Part shown: piece after piece, positions 50,050-58,990 of the stretch
How positions within the stretch are numbered: position 1 is the stretch's first letter
Layout: every line of letters begins with the position of its first letter
Origin: AP-15 sp963814805
GTDB lineage: Bacteria; Pseudomonadota; Alphaproteobacteria; ATCC43930; CGMCC-115725
NCBI GenBank assembly: GCA_963814805.1
Contig: CAWFER010000023.1
Span: 186,001-250,000, forward strand
Length of the DNA: 64,000 nucleotides
Direction: 5' to 3'
Notes under the pieces: generated by a model
What the model was told of the DNA's origin: nothing
The model's input: only the letters and a program-made list of their open reading frames with translations
Database searches by the model: none
Program-made: the position numbers and the translations under genes

Positions 50050-50102
50050 AACCCGCCGCCGCCTCGGCTATGATATGGCGGCGGGGCAGCGGAGACGATG
50101 CG

Positions 50103-50564
50103 ATGACGATCGAGCAGCGGCTGAGCCAATTGGGGATAGTACTTCCCGCGGTCGGTGCGCCGTGGGGAAGTTACGTGCACGCCAAGCGGGTCGGCAACCT
50201 CTTGTACCTCTCGGGCAAGCAGCCTCCCGACCGCGACGGCACGACGCCACGAGGCAAGCTCGGCGCCGGCATGTCGGTCGATGAGGGCTACCGGCATGCG
50301 CGCGGCGCGGGGCTGATGCTGATCGCGGCGATGCGAGAGGCATTGGGCGGCGATCTCGACCGCGTCGAGGACATCGTCAAAGTGTTTGGGATGGTGAACG
50401 CCGCGCCCGATTTCGAGGATCACCCCAAGGTCATCAACGGCTGCTCTGATCTGTTCGTCGAGGTCTTTGGCGAACGCGGCCGGCACGCGCGCTCGGCGGT
50501 CGGAATGAGCTCGCTGCCCGGCGGCATCCCGGTTGAGATCGAGATCATCGTCGCGGTCAGATGA
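50103..50564 (+). CDS. RidA/YjgF family protein
   Basis: 153 residues. RidA proteins hydrolyse reactive enamine/imine intermediates from PLP enzymes. The YjgF core is visible as LLYLSGKQPPDRDGTTPRGK, then VDEGYRHARGAGLMLIAAMR, IVKVFGMVNAAPDFEDHP, and the C-terminal SAVGMSSLPGGIPVEIEIIV. The conserved Arg of active RidA (near R105) is replaced in this longer subgroup, so activity is not certain. It is 8 bases upstream of the MFS gene if that begins at GTG 50572. Confidence 0.88.
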   Translation: MTIEQRLSQLGIVLPAVGAPWGSYVHAKRVGNLLYLSGKQPPDRDGTTPRGKLGAGMSVDEGYRHARGAGLMLIAAMREALGGDLDRVEDIVKVFGMVNAAPDFEDHPKVINGCSDLFVEVFGERGRHARSAVGMSSLPGGIPVEIEIIVAVR

Positions 50565-50571
50565 AGCCTGC

Positions 50572-51906
50572 GTGCTGAGGACCGGGCGCGGAACGAGCCG
50601 AACCCTCGTCGGCAGCGTGTCGCTCCTGGTTCCGCGGGACGAACCGGCGTCGGCGGGCGCCGGGGCAGCGCCATCGGAAAGCCGGCAGATCAGCCGGCTG
50701 ATGTGGTTCTTTGCGCTAGTCTATATCGTCGAGGGACTCGGCCAGACCGGCGGTCTGATCGCCCAGCCGCTCAACTATTTTCTAAAGCAGGTCTACGGCT
50801 GGACCCCGGTCCAGGTGACCGGGTATCTGACCGTCCTCAACCTGCCATGGATCATCAAGCCCGTTTACGGGATCGTTTCGGATTTCGTGCCGCTGTTCGG
50901 CTATCGCCGCAAGGCCTATCTCGTCCTCGCCAACCTGGGCGCCACCGGCGCCTCGCTGTGGGTCGCCCACATCACGGCGCCGGGGCCGCTCGTCCTGGTG
51001 CTGCTGCTGACCGCCTATGGGATGGCGATTTCGAGCACGTTGTGCGGCGCGGTGCTGGTCGAGAACGGTCAGCGCCTGCACGCCAGCGACCGGTTCGTCA
51101 ATCAGCAATGGCTGTGGTTCAACATCGCGGCGATGGCGAGCGCCGTCATCGGCGGCGAATTGGTCGAACGGCTCGCGCCGGCCTCGGCGCTGCATGCCGC
51201 CGCGGCGATCATCGCTGTCGCCCCGCTCGCGGCAATTTTCGGCGCGCTGTTTCTGATCGACGAAGCTCGCAGCCGTCTCGATCTGCCGGAGATGAAGCGG
51301 ACGTTTCGCGGCCTGTCGGCGGCCTTCACCTCGCGGGATTTGTGGGTGATCGGGGCGTTCCTGTTTCTGTATTATCTAAACCCAGGATTCGGCACCCCGC
51401 TTTATTACCACATGACCGATCACCTGAAGTTCTCGCAAGGCTATATCGGCATTCTCGGCGCGATCAACTCGGCCGGCTGGATCGTCGGCGCGCTCTTATA
51501 CCGAAAGATCCTGAAAGGGATGAACTCGCGCCGGCTGCTCAATCTGAGCATCGTTATCGGCACGCTGACGACGGCGGCGTTTCTGCTGTTGTCGAACGAG
51601 GTCGCCGCGGCGCTGATCAACGTCTTCAGCGGAATGGCGGGAATGATCGCCTTTGTCGCGACCCTGACCCTGGCCGCCGATTACTGCCCGAAGCGGGCCG
51701 AGGGGTTTGCCTTTGCCGCGTTGATGTCGGTGCTGAACCTGTCGTCGGCGCTGTCCAACAACATCGGCTCATTTCTTTACGAGCATTTGTTCCATCGCCA
51801 TCTCGACCCGCTGATCCTGGTTTCAGCCGGGTCGACCGCGCTGATCCTGGCATTGGTGCCGCTGCTGCGGCTCGGCGACAAGGCCCCCGGCATGCCCGCC
51901 CGCTGA
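50572..51906 (+). CDS. BT1/folate-biopterin-type MFS transporter
   Basis: About 444 residues if started at the GTG at 50572; the start is uncertain because the first 45 residues are soluble and poorly conserved, and the family core begins at LMWFFALVYIVEGLGQTGGL. About twelve hydrophobic helices follow. PLNYFLKQVYGWTPVQVTGY, WIIKPVYGIVSDFVPLFGYR and RKAYL are typical of the BT1 (FBT) family. Bacterial members have few known substrates. No frameshift. It runs convergently with ilvD, 85 bases between stops. Confidence 0.78.
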   Translation: MLRTGRGTSRTLVGSVSLLVPRDEPASAGAGAAPSESRQISRLMWFFALVYIVEGLGQTGGLIAQPLNYFLKQVYGWTPVQVTGYLTVLNLPWIIKPVYGIVSDFVPLFGYRRKAYLVLANLGATGASLWVAHITAPGPLVLVLLLTAYGMAISSTLCGAVLVENGQRLHASDRFVNQQWLWFNIAAMASAVIGGELVERLAPASALHAAAAIIAVAPLAAIFGALFLIDEARSRLDLPEMKRTFRGLSAAFTSRDLWVIGAFLFLYYLNPGFGTPLYYHMTDHLKFSQGYIGILGAINSAGWIVGALLYRKILKGMNSRRLLNLSIVIGTLTTAAFLLLSNEVAAALINVFSGMAGMIAFVATLTLAADYCPKRAEGFAFAALMSVLNLSSALSNNIGSFLYEHLFHRHLDPLILVSAGSTALILALVPLLRLGDKAPGMPAR

Positions 51907-51991
51907 ATTGCGGGCCGATCGGACCTCACGTGGCGCAATCCTCGCGGCCCGCAACATGCGGAAATCGAGTCTCGATACCGCAGCGACCCCG

Positions 51992-53728
51992 CTAAATGTC
52001 GGCGTAGGTATGGGTTTCGGCGCGGGCGCCGGGGTGGGTGACCGCGCCCTTCTCGGCGTCGCCGACGGTCTGCGCGTACCGCCACAGGCAGCCCGCTTGG
52101 TAGTCGTTGCGGCGCGGCGTCCAGGCGCGCCGGCGGGCAGCGAGTTCGGCGTCGCTCAACGCCACCTCGATGGCGCCGGCGGCGGCGTCGATCGTGATCC
52201 GATCGCCGTCGCGGATGAGGCCGATCGGGCCGCCGACCGCCGCCTCCGGGCCGACATGGCCGATGCAGAAGCCGTGGGTCGCGCCCGAAAACCGTCCGTC
52301 GGTCAACAGCGCCACCTTGTCGCCGACACCCTGGCCGTAGAGCGCCGCAGTCGTCGACAGCATCTCGCGCATGCCCGGGCCGCCGCGCGGCCCCTCATAA
52401 CGGATCACGATGATGTCGCCTTCCTTGTAGCGGCGGGCCTCGACCGCGGCGAAGGCGTCCTCCTCGCAGTCGAAGCACAACGCCGTTCCGGCGAAGCGCA
52501 GATTGGTCATGCCGGCCACCTTGACGATGGCGCCCTGCGGCGCAAGGTTGCCCTTCAGCACGACGAGGCCGCCGGTCGGCGCCAAGGGCCGCGAGGTCGG
52601 CCGCACCACGTCCTGACCCGCCGGAAAGACGACGTCGCGCAGATTCTCGGCGACGGTCTTGCCGGTCACCGTCATGCAGTCGCCGTGCAGATAGCCGCCG
52701 TCGAGCAGCGCCTTCATCAGCACCGGCACGCCGCCGATGTCGTGCAGGTCCTTCATCACATAGCGGCCGCCCGGCTTCAGATCGCCGATGTAAGGCGTAC
52801 GCTTCGAGATCTCGCCGAAAGCGTGCAGATCGAAATCGATGCCGGCCTCGTTGGCGATCGCCGGAAGGTGCAGCCCGGCATTGGTCGAGCCGCCGGCCGC
52901 GGCGACCACGGTCGCGGCGTTTTCGATCGCCTTTCTGGTGACGATGGCGCGCGGGCGAATGTTCCGGCGCAGCAACTCCATGACCGCCTGGCCCGAGGCT
53001 TCGGCGTAGGCGTCGCGCGAATCATAGGGAGCCGGCGCCCCGGCCGAACCGGGCAGGGCGAGGCCGATCGCCTCGGAGACGCAAGCCATCGTGTTGGCGG
53101 TAAAGAGGCCGCCGCACGAGCCGGCCGACGGGCAGGCGACGCATTCGAGCTCGTGCAGCTCCTCGTCGGAAAGCTGGCCGACATTGTGCGCGCCGACTGC
53201 CTCGAACACGTCGCCGATGGTCACGTCGTGGCCCTTGAAGCGGCCCGGCAGGATCGAGCCGCCATACATGAAGACCGACGGCACGTTCAGTCGCAGCATC
53301 GCCATCATCAGTCCGGGCAGCGATTTGTCGCAGCCGGCAAGGCCCACGAGCGCGTCATAGCAATGGCCGCGCATCGACAATTCGACCGAGTCGGCGATGA
53401 CCTCGCGGCTGACCAGCGACGATTTCATCCCCTCATGGCCCATCGCGATGCCATCGGTCACGGTGATCGTGGTGAATTCGCGCGGCGTGCCGCCCGAAGC
53501 CGCAACCCCTTTCTTGGCCACCTGCGCCTGGCGCGACAACGAGATGTTGCACGGCGCCGACTCGTTCCAGGTGGTGGCGACGCCGACCAGAGGCTGGGCG
53601 ATCTGCTCGTCGGTCAGCCCCATCGAATAGAGAAAGGCGCGATGCGGCGCCCGCTCGGGCCCGACCGTCACGTGCCGGCTCGGCAGGCGCGACTTGTCGA
53701 TAACGGGTCGGCGGACGTCGTCGGGCAT
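51992..53728 (-). CDS. ilvD: dihydroxy-acid dehydratase
   Basis: IlvD makes 2-oxo acids for valine, leucine and isoleucine. 578 residues, intact. Fe-S cysteines and signatures: VATTWNESAPCNISLSRQAQ, GLAGCDKSLPGLMMAMLRL, VACPSAGSCGGLFTANTM and the late GGPGMREMLSTTAAL and LLTDGRFSGATHGFCIGHV. It is the type seen in most alphaproteobacteria; some paralogues act on sugar acids, but without a sugar operon nearby the branched-chain role is preferred. No leader attenuator could be recognised upstream. Confidence 0.93.
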   Translation of the reverse strand: MPDDVRRPVIDKSRLPSRHVTVGPERAPHRAFLYSMGLTDEQIAQPLVGVATTWNESAPCNISLSRQAQVAKKGVAASGGTPREFTTITVTDGIAMGHEGMKSSLVSREVIADSVELSMRGHCYDALVGLAGCDKSLPGLMMAMLRLNVPSVFMYGGSILPGRFKGHDVTIGDVFEAVGAHNVGQLSDEELHELECVACPSAGSCGGLFTANTMACVSEAIGLALPGSAGAPAPYDSRDAYAEASGQAVMELLRRNIRPRAIVTRKAIENAATVVAAAGGSTNAGLHLPAIANEAGIDFDLHAFGEISKRTPYIGDLKPGGRYVMKDLHDIGGVPVLMKALLDGGYLHGDCMTVTGKTVAENLRDVVFPAGQDVVRPTSRPLAPTGGLVVLKGNLAPQGAIVKVAGMTNLRFAGTALCFDCEEDAFAAVEARRYKEGDIIVIRYEGPRGGPGMREMLSTTAALYGQGVGDKVALLTDGRFSGATHGFCIGHVGPEAAVGGPIGLIRDGDRITIDAAAGAIEVALSDAELAARRRAWTPRRNDYQAGCLWRYAQTVGDAEKGAVTHPGARAETHTYADI

Positions 53729-53939
53729 CTCGGCATCTCCCTGGCGATAGCTTTGGCGGCGGCTACCCTAACGGTCGGCGGGGAGTTGATCAATGCCGCC
53801 CACCGGCCATCACGTTCCGGGGTGGCGCGGGTCAGAGCGCGAAGCACACTGACGCCAGCCCGAGGCAGACGAGCCAGACCCCGATCACGTCGCGCGTTCC
53901 CAGGGCATGGCTCGTTTTCCTCGGTCGTCCGCCTCTGGA

Positions 53940-54323
53940 CTACGACGATTTGCCGGCGGGTTTGACGATGATCCGGCCGACCATCATCGGGTGGATCGCG
54001 CAGCGATAGACGTACTCGCCCGGCGCCGCGAAGGTGTAGGCAAAGGTGTCGTTGGTATCGAGCGCCGCCGAGTGGAAGACCTTGTTCTGCTCGGTCACCG
54101 TATGCGGGCTCATATCGTCGTTGGTCCAGGTCACCGTGGTTCCGGCGGTGACGGTCAATATGGCCGGCTCGAAATGGAAGTTGCGGATGGCGACCGAGGC
54201 GGGGCCGGACGCGGCCCTGGTGGCCGCCGCGCCGGCCAGCAGCACGCCGGCCGCGAACGCGCCGACGAGGAGAAACCGTTGGTTTCGCCGCAGCGCCGGC
54301 AATCGGGTGGCAAACATCGCCAT
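53940..54323 (-). CDS. periplasmic cupredoxin (plastocyanin/pseudoazurin-like)
   Basis: 127 residues from ATG 54323 (a second ATG at 54317). Signal peptide with basic start and LLVGAFAAGVLLAGAAATRA core. The mature domain has NFHFEPAILTVTAGTTVTWT, MSPHTVTEQ and YVYRCAIHPMMVGRI: type-1 copper ligands His (PHTV), Cys, His and Met. It likely shuttles electrons or handles copper in the periplasm. The gene starts five bases after the stop of the Tat-exported phosphoesterase, so the pair is probably co-transcribed. The long ORF upstream to 54710 is an out-of-frame extension. Confidence 0.9.
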   Translation of the reverse strand: MAMFATRLPALRRNQRFLLVGAFAAGVLLAGAAATRAASGPASVAIRNFHFEPAILTVTAGTTVTWTNDDMSPHTVTEQNKVFHSAALDTNDTFAYTFAAPGEYVYRCAIHPMMVGRIIVKPAGKSS

Positions 54324-54328
54324 TTCTT

Positions 54329-55300
54329 CTACGCGACGAGCGTGCTGTCGATTAGCGCCGGAGCGCCTTTGGTGCGGACGTAACCAACGGTTCTGACGCC
54401 GAGATATTTGCCGAGCGTGCCGGCCGGCGCCTGCATCGGGCTGAAGTGCGGCGCAGGGCCTGGCGGGGTAATCGGGAATGCCGTCGATCGTGCGGTGTGG
54501 AAGGTGATGTTGCCCTCGACCTTCTGGAAGATTTGGTGGATGTGTCCGTTGAGCACCGTCACCGAGCCGAAGCGCTTCAGAGAGAAGAGCGCCCGGCCGG
54601 CATCCTGGGTCCCCCAGCCCCATTGCTGGTAAATCGTCCACAGCGGCACGTGCGCCATGACGACGATCGGCGTGCTCGCCGAGCGGCCAGCCACATCCTT
54701 TTCCAGCCATTCGATTTGGTCGTTGCCGAGCATGGCGAGACCGCCCGGTTTGAAGCCCGGGAGGAAATTGAACACATTGATCAGCGCGATAAAATGGACG
54801 CCGGCCATATCGAAGCTGTACCAGCCTCGCCCAAGCGTGTTCTTGCCGTAGCGGGCGAGATAGGCCTTGCCGTTGTCGGCATCGGCGACGTCATGTTCGC
54901 CGGGGATGTGGAACACCTCCTTCCGGGCCCCGCTTATGACCTGATCGGCGGTGTCCCACTGCTCTTGCTTCGAGAGGTGGCTGATGTCGCCGGTATGGAT
55001 CAGGAAGGCGGGTTGCGCCGGCATCGCCTTGATTTTGGCGATGGCGTCGCCGAGCGTGGCGGTCGGGTCGGGGTTTGCCGGCAGGTGAAAGCCGATATGG
55101 CTGTCGCTGATCTGGACAAAGGTTAGATCGCCTGGCGTCGCCTCGGCAGCGGCGGCCGAGCCGATCAGCCCGATCGTACGCGGCACGCCGCCGGCCAGGC
55201 TCCAGACGACGCCGGCGCCGGCCCAACCCATACACTTCAACAGGCCACGGCGGTTGATGCCCGCCGGGCCCGACTGTTCGCTTGTCTCACGATCGGCCAT
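54329..55300 (-). CDS. Tat-exported metallophosphoesterase
   Basis: 323 residues. A Tat signal (INRRGLLKCMGWAGAGVVWS) precedes the calcineurin-like domain: VQISDSHIGFH (metal site, GD replaced by SD), IHTGDISHLSKQEQWD, HIPGEHDVAD, VVMAHVPLWTIY and LNGHIHQIFQ. Proteins of this type paired with a cupredoxin occur in many proteobacteria; the phosphoester substrate is unknown. Export folded implies metal loading in the cytosol. Confidence 0.9.
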   Translation of the reverse strand: MADRETSEQSGPAGINRRGLLKCMGWAGAGVVWSLAGGVPRTIGLIGSAAAAEATPGDLTFVQISDSHIGFHLPANPDPTATLGDAIAKIKAMPAQPAFLIHTGDISHLSKQEQWDTADQVISGARKEVFHIPGEHDVADADNGKAYLARYGKNTLGRGWYSFDMAGVHFIALINVFNFLPGFKPGGLAMLGNDQIEWLEKDVAGRSASTPIVVMAHVPLWTIYQQWGWGTQDAGRALFSLKRFGSVTVLNGHIHQIFQKVEGNITFHTARSTAFPITPPGPAPHFSPMQAPAGTLGKYLGVRTVGYVRTKGAPALIDSTLVA

Positions 55301-55533
55301 TTCTCTCTCCTGAACGGGGTAATGGTTTGCGCCGATCCAGACCTGTGGCCTGCCGGATTTATTCCGCGAGGCGATCTGATTTTGCCGGCGGCGTCCTTGC
55401 CGGCGCCGGCAAGGACGCCCCGAGCGGCTGACGGCGAGCGCCCGCGCCGGATCGGCAATTCACCCTTGCGCGGCGGCGATCAGCGATTCTATCTGTCCGG
55501 CCGGCTGTCCGGCCATCGGGGAGGAGGGGAGTC

Positions 55534-55875
55534 ATGCGATACTTATTTTTGCTGTCGGCGCTGCTCGTCTTCTCGGGCTGCTCTTCGGGCTCCAGCCATT
55601 CGGCGACCCTGGTCCTCGACGACCCGACCTGGGACCGGGTCAACGTCGAGGCGGTGATTACCCGAAGCAGCGATTGCGACGAGCGGCAGAACGGCTATGT
55701 CGCGACCAAGGATTTCGTTATGACCAAGGGGCATTCGCACAAAGTCGTCGCGCCCAACGCCGAAACCATCTGCTGGCGACATGATCGCGACCCGAACAAT
55801 CCGATCCCTGGCAACTGGTCGGATTGGAGCCGCGCCACTCTGTTCCCGGGCCAGACGACCGAGACCGACCTATAA
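55534..55875 (+). CDS. small lipoprotein
   Basis: 113 residues with GGAGGAGGGGAG upstream of the ATG. Signal peptide RYLFLLSALLVFSGC with FSGC lipobox. The mature part includes TLVLDDPTWDRVNVEAVITR and AETICWRHDRDPNNPIPGNW. No family recognised. It is divergent from the phosphoesterase gene across 233 bases that hold no ORF I can support. Confidence 0.8.
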   Translation: MRYLFLLSALLVFSGCSSGSSHSATLVLDDPTWDRVNVEAVITRSSDCDERQNGYVATKDFVMTKGHSHKVVAPNAETICWRHDRDPNNPIPGNWSDWSRATLFPGQTTETDL

Positions 55876-56101
55876 AAGTGCGGGCTTATAGATCGCGGGC
55901 AATGAGCCCGACGATGTCGAGCAGGATGAACGGCATGCCTCTCATTCTCAGTCGCGCAGCGGCCAGCCGCGCCGGGGCGGGATAGCTCGTGCAACGGGAG
56001 CGGCGACCCGGCGGACGGCGCGGCGATGACAGACCGCCGGCGAGCCGTTAGGGTTGAAGCTCAAGTTAAAGCTGCCCAGCCTGACCCCGAAAGGATTTCT
56101 G

Positions 56102-56824
56102 ATGCTCGATCTGCATTTTTGGCCGACCCCGAACGGCAAGAAGGTCACGATCCTGCTCGAGGAGCTCGGCCTCAAATACAATCTGGCGCCGTGCAACATT
56201 GGGCGCGGCGACCAGTTCAAGCCCGAATTCCTGAAGATCAACCCCAACCACCGCATGCCGGTCTTGGTCGATCACGAGCCCAAGGGCGGCGGCGCGCCGA
56301 TCAGCATCTTCGAGTCGGGTGCGATCATGATGTATCTGGCCGAGAAGGAGGGTCGCTTTTTCCCGCAAGACCTGCGTGGCAAATACGAGGTCACCCAGTG
56401 GGTGATCTGGCAGATGGCCAATCAGGGGCCAAAGCTCGGCGAATGCGGCCATTTCCGCCGCGCCGGGGCCGACGCCGGGGATTTGACCTATGCGATCCGC
56501 CGCTTTACCGACGAAGCCAACCGGCTCTACGGGGTCATGAACAACCGGCTCTACGACCGCAAATATCTCGCCGGCAACGAATATACGATCGCCGACATGA
56601 TCTCCTATCCGTGGACCGCCAACGCTGCGGCGCAGGGCCAGGACATCGGCGAGTTCAAACATTTCAAGCGCTGGTTCGACGAAATCGGCGCCCGACCGGC
56701 GGTCAAGCGCGGCATGGAGACCGGCAACAATCTGCGCGTCGATCCGGCGACCCTGACCGCCGCCGAGCGCGATCAGATGCGCAAGATCATGTACAACCAA
56801 CGCGCGATCCCGGCGCCGGCGTAG
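56102..56824 (+). CDS. glutathione S-transferase, nu-class (YfcG/YghU-like)
   Basis: 240 residues from ATG 56102, where the thioredoxin-fold domain begins (LDLHFWPTPNGKKVTILLEE). Nu-class GSTs use a Thr/Asn pair (TPNG) instead of Ser/Cys and act as disulfide-bond reductases. The helical domain has QWVIWQMANQGPKLGECGHF and ADMISYPWTA. The longer start at 56054 adds a basic stretch without family support. Neighbours give no pathway. The 225 bases after it hold nothing recognisable. Confidence 0.9.
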   Translation: MLDLHFWPTPNGKKVTILLEELGLKYNLAPCNIGRGDQFKPEFLKINPNHRMPVLVDHEPKGGGAPISIFESGAIMMYLAEKEGRFFPQDLRGKYEVTQWVIWQMANQGPKLGECGHFRRAGADAGDLTYAIRRFTDEANRLYGVMNNRLYDRKYLAGNEYTIADMISYPWTANAAAQGQDIGEFKHFKRWFDEIGARPAVKRGMETGNNLRVDPATLTAAERDQMRKIMYNQRAIPAPA

Positions 56825-57049
56825 CCGCCCACCCGCTCGGGGCCGGTTTGTCCCCCGCCCGGCGAGCCGTCCCTGCGGCCGGCAGCGCCCTGGCCGGCGC
56901 CGACTTCGCCCCGCCACTCCTCAACCCGATCTGCCGCGGCCTATGAACCCGCCATGGCCAGTGCCGTCGCGGTTAGCATGGCGGCGATTTGCCAAGTGCG
57001 ACGTTGCGCGGGATAGTGGCTGTTTCGGGGACGACAGCGGGATCATGAG

Positions 57050-57277
57050 ATGAGTCCGGTGCGCGAGCTTCTCGAGGACGCAATTGCGCTGCAAAAGGAC
57101 GGGCTGAGCCCCGGCCGGATCGGGCTGGCATTGACCGACCGCTGGGAGGCCGGGCAGCTGGAGGCCGGCGGCGAGGTGCGGCGGACCCGCTTCAAGAGCG
57201 GCGCCATCGAGCTGCGTTTTCCGAGCGGCGAGAGGATCGTGTGGAACGGCGCCAGCTGGGGTTATCTGCCGGCTTGA
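57050..57277 (+). CDS. small conserved-looking hypothetical protein
   Basis: 75 residues, ATG 57050. Helical start (SPVRELLEDAIALQKDGLSP) and a beta-rich end (FPSGERIVWNGASWGYLPA). Codon use matches neighbouring genes. No family recognised. It overlaps the next gene's GTG start by 37 bases, which supports co-translation but leaves that start in doubt. Confidence 0.6.
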   Translation: MSPVRELLEDAIALQKDGLSPGRIGLALTDRWEAGQLEAGGEVRRTRFKSGAIELRFPSGERIVWNGASWGYLPA

Positions 57278-58158
57278 GAACGGCGCGCGCGGGCGGTCGC
57301 GCGACACCGCGCCGCTTATGCCGCAGCTGGCCCGAAGCTGCGGTTCTGGGGTTCGCCCTGCTGGTTGCGGCATTTGGCGGGCCGGCCCGCGCCGATCAGA
57401 TCGTGGCGCTCTACAGCGCGTATTGGGCGGGCTTGCCGGCCGGGCAGATTCGTCTGAGCCTGGATGACGGCGAAGCCGGCTACGATGACCGGATCGTGAT
57501 CGCCAGCACCGGACTGCCACGCCTGGCAACCCATTTTCGCGGCGCTGCGCGGGCCGACGGGCAGCTTGTCCGGCACGGGCTGGCCGATCCGTCGCACTAT
57601 GACGCGCTGTACAATCTGCACAAGCTGCGCAACTTCCGCGTCAGCATGCGCTTTATCGGCCGCGGCGCCGCGATGGTGGCCGAGCGCGGCGCGCACGACA
57701 CCAGTCGCAAGCCCCTGCTCGCCGCGGTTTTTCGCCGCGGCGCGGTCGATCCGATGACCGCGATCGAACGCCTGCGCGAAGCGATCGCCGCCGCCGGCGC
57801 GGCCGATCGCAGCTTTTCGATCCCGGTCTATGACGGCGTTCGGCGCTTTGACGTGGTCGGGCGGATCCTCCCGAAAGGGGACCAGACCCGCGGCGTGCTG
57901 AAGGTCGAGTTGACCTTGCGGCCGATCGCCGGCTTCAAGGGAGCATCGAGCGGCGATGGCGGCGATCCGGACGATGCCCCGCGGCCGGTCGCGCTGACCG
58001 TGAGCGACGACGCCCGGCTGTTGCCGCTGGCGCTGACGGTCCGCGTGTACTACCTGCCGCTCGTCGTGCGCCTCGACCATCTATGCACCGCCGCCACGCC
58101 GTGTCCGCCGATCGATGCGGCAGAGAAAAGCGGCGGCCGGCCACGCACCGCGCGCTAG
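57241..58158 (+). CDS. DUF3108 periplasmic protein
   Basis: 305 residues from GTG 57241, or 294 from a TTG at 57274 that overlaps the preceding stop. A signal peptide is evident (AAVLGFALLVAAFGGPARA-DQ). The mature part begins VALYSAYWAGLPAGQIRLSL and contains HYDALYNLHKLRNFRVSMRF and DGVRRFDVVGRI, as in DUF3108 proteins, which lie in the envelope and have no known function. The C-terminus is extended and rich in basic residues. Confidence 0.78.
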   Translation: MERRQLGLSAGLRTARAGGRATPRRLCRSWPEAAVLGFALLVAAFGGPARADQIVALYSAYWAGLPAGQIRLSLDDGEAGYDDRIVIASTGLPRLATHFRGAARADGQLVRHGLADPSHYDALYNLHKLRNFRVSMRFIGRGAAMVAERGAHDTSRKPLLAAVFRRGAVDPMTAIERLREAIAAAGAADRSFSIPVYDGVRRFDVVGRILPKGDQTRGVLKVELTLRPIAGFKGASSGDGGDPDDAPRPVALTVSDDARLLPLALTVRVYYLPLVVRLDHLCTAATPCPPIDAAEKSGGRPRTAR

Positions 58159-58180
58159 CCGGTCACGCCGCGACGGCCGC

Positions 58181-58507
58181 TCAGCGCCAGTGGCGGCGCC
58201 ATCCTCGACGCCAGTGGGGATGCCAGTAAGGATGCCAATAGGGCCCGCCGTAATACCCGCCTGCCCGATAAGCATATGGGTAGTGGTAATAATACGGATA
58301 GCCATATCCGTAATAGGCCGGGTAAGCGTAATAGTATGGTCGTGGTGGTGCATAATAGCCCCAGACGCCTGGCGCCCCGACGCCGATGCCGACAAAAACT
58401 CGCGCCTGGGCGGGCGCCGATGGCAAGACCAAGGTGGCAAGGCCGACAGCAGAGATCACCGCCACGGCAAGCCGATTGGTCCGAAGTCTTTGGTTTTTAA
58501 AAGCCAT
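58181..58507 (-). CDS. secreted Tyr/Gly-rich small protein
   Basis: 108 residues. N-terminal signal (RLAVAVISAVGLATLVLP, cleavage near AQA). The rest is dominated by Tyr, Pro, Gly and late Trp/His/Arg (PYYYAYPAYYGYGYPYYYH; HWRRGWRRHWR). Low complexity prevents assignment; such proteins in rhizobia-like genomes are annotated only as hypothetical. Confidence 0.75.
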   Translation of the reverse strand: MAFKNQRLRTNRLAVAVISAVGLATLVLPSAPAQARVFVGIGVGAPGVWGYYAPPRPYYYAYPAYYGYGYPYYYHYPYAYRAGGYYGGPYWHPYWHPHWRRGWRRHWR

Positions 58508-58651
58508 GTCTTACCTCCACCACCGCAACATCGGTGAACGTTATCTGGCTGCTATTGATAACGGCGGAGGTAACGATTTCATCCCCGGCGACCCTGCCGG
58601 GCCGGCCGTTTGGCCATGGCAAAATCATGGCAGAGGAACCCGGCCCCGGCC

Positions 58652-58825
58652 TCACGCAAAGATCGGCTCCTCGACGCGTTCGGCCTGGCGATCGCGAGCG
58701 GCGCCCTCCGCCTCGAGCAGCAAGGCCACCGCACGGCGTTCCATGCCCTGGCTCGCCAGCGCCAAGCTCAGCGCCGGATGGTCGAGCAACTCGGCCAGAC
58801 GGTACTCTATTTGCCGTTTCCACAT
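58652..58825 (-). CDS. 57-residue small protein
   Basis: Minus strand from ATG 58825 (GGAGAACG upstream): WKRQIEYRLAELLDHPALSL, ALASQGMERRAVALLLEAEG, then AARDRQAERVEEPIFA. It is strongly amphipathic helical and shows normal codon bias with a good ribosome site. It is easily missed because of its length. No family recognised. Its role is unknown; it lies between the Tyr-rich protein gene and the IS element. Confidence 0.55.
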   Translation of the reverse strand: MWKRQIEYRLAELLDHPALSLALASQGMERRAVALLLEAEGAARDRQAERVEEPIFA

Positions 58826-58982
58826 GATCGTTCTCCGGCCTAATCGGCTTGCTTGCCTGCCTGATGAGGTTGGTCGCGCGGCCAACGCATCCAATTTGAA
58901 ATAAATGCCAGGTTTGGTGCGGCAGATTGAGGGATCGAATGCGGCCAGCACGGATCCATAGCAATGCCGCAGTTTCACGTTT

Positions 58983-58990
58983 TGTGCGAA
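58983..58990. repeat. 8-bp target-site duplication, left copy (TGTGCGAA)
   Basis: TGTGCGAA flanks the IS on the left here and on the right at 60028-60035, the 8-bp duplication size of IS1595-type elements. Confidence 0.85.

Noticed and set aside
53833..53905. Short hydrophobic peptide (GVWLVCLGLASVCFAL) on the minus strand after the cupredoxin gene
   Set aside because: No ATG, no ribosome site and only about 20-35 codons; could be chance.
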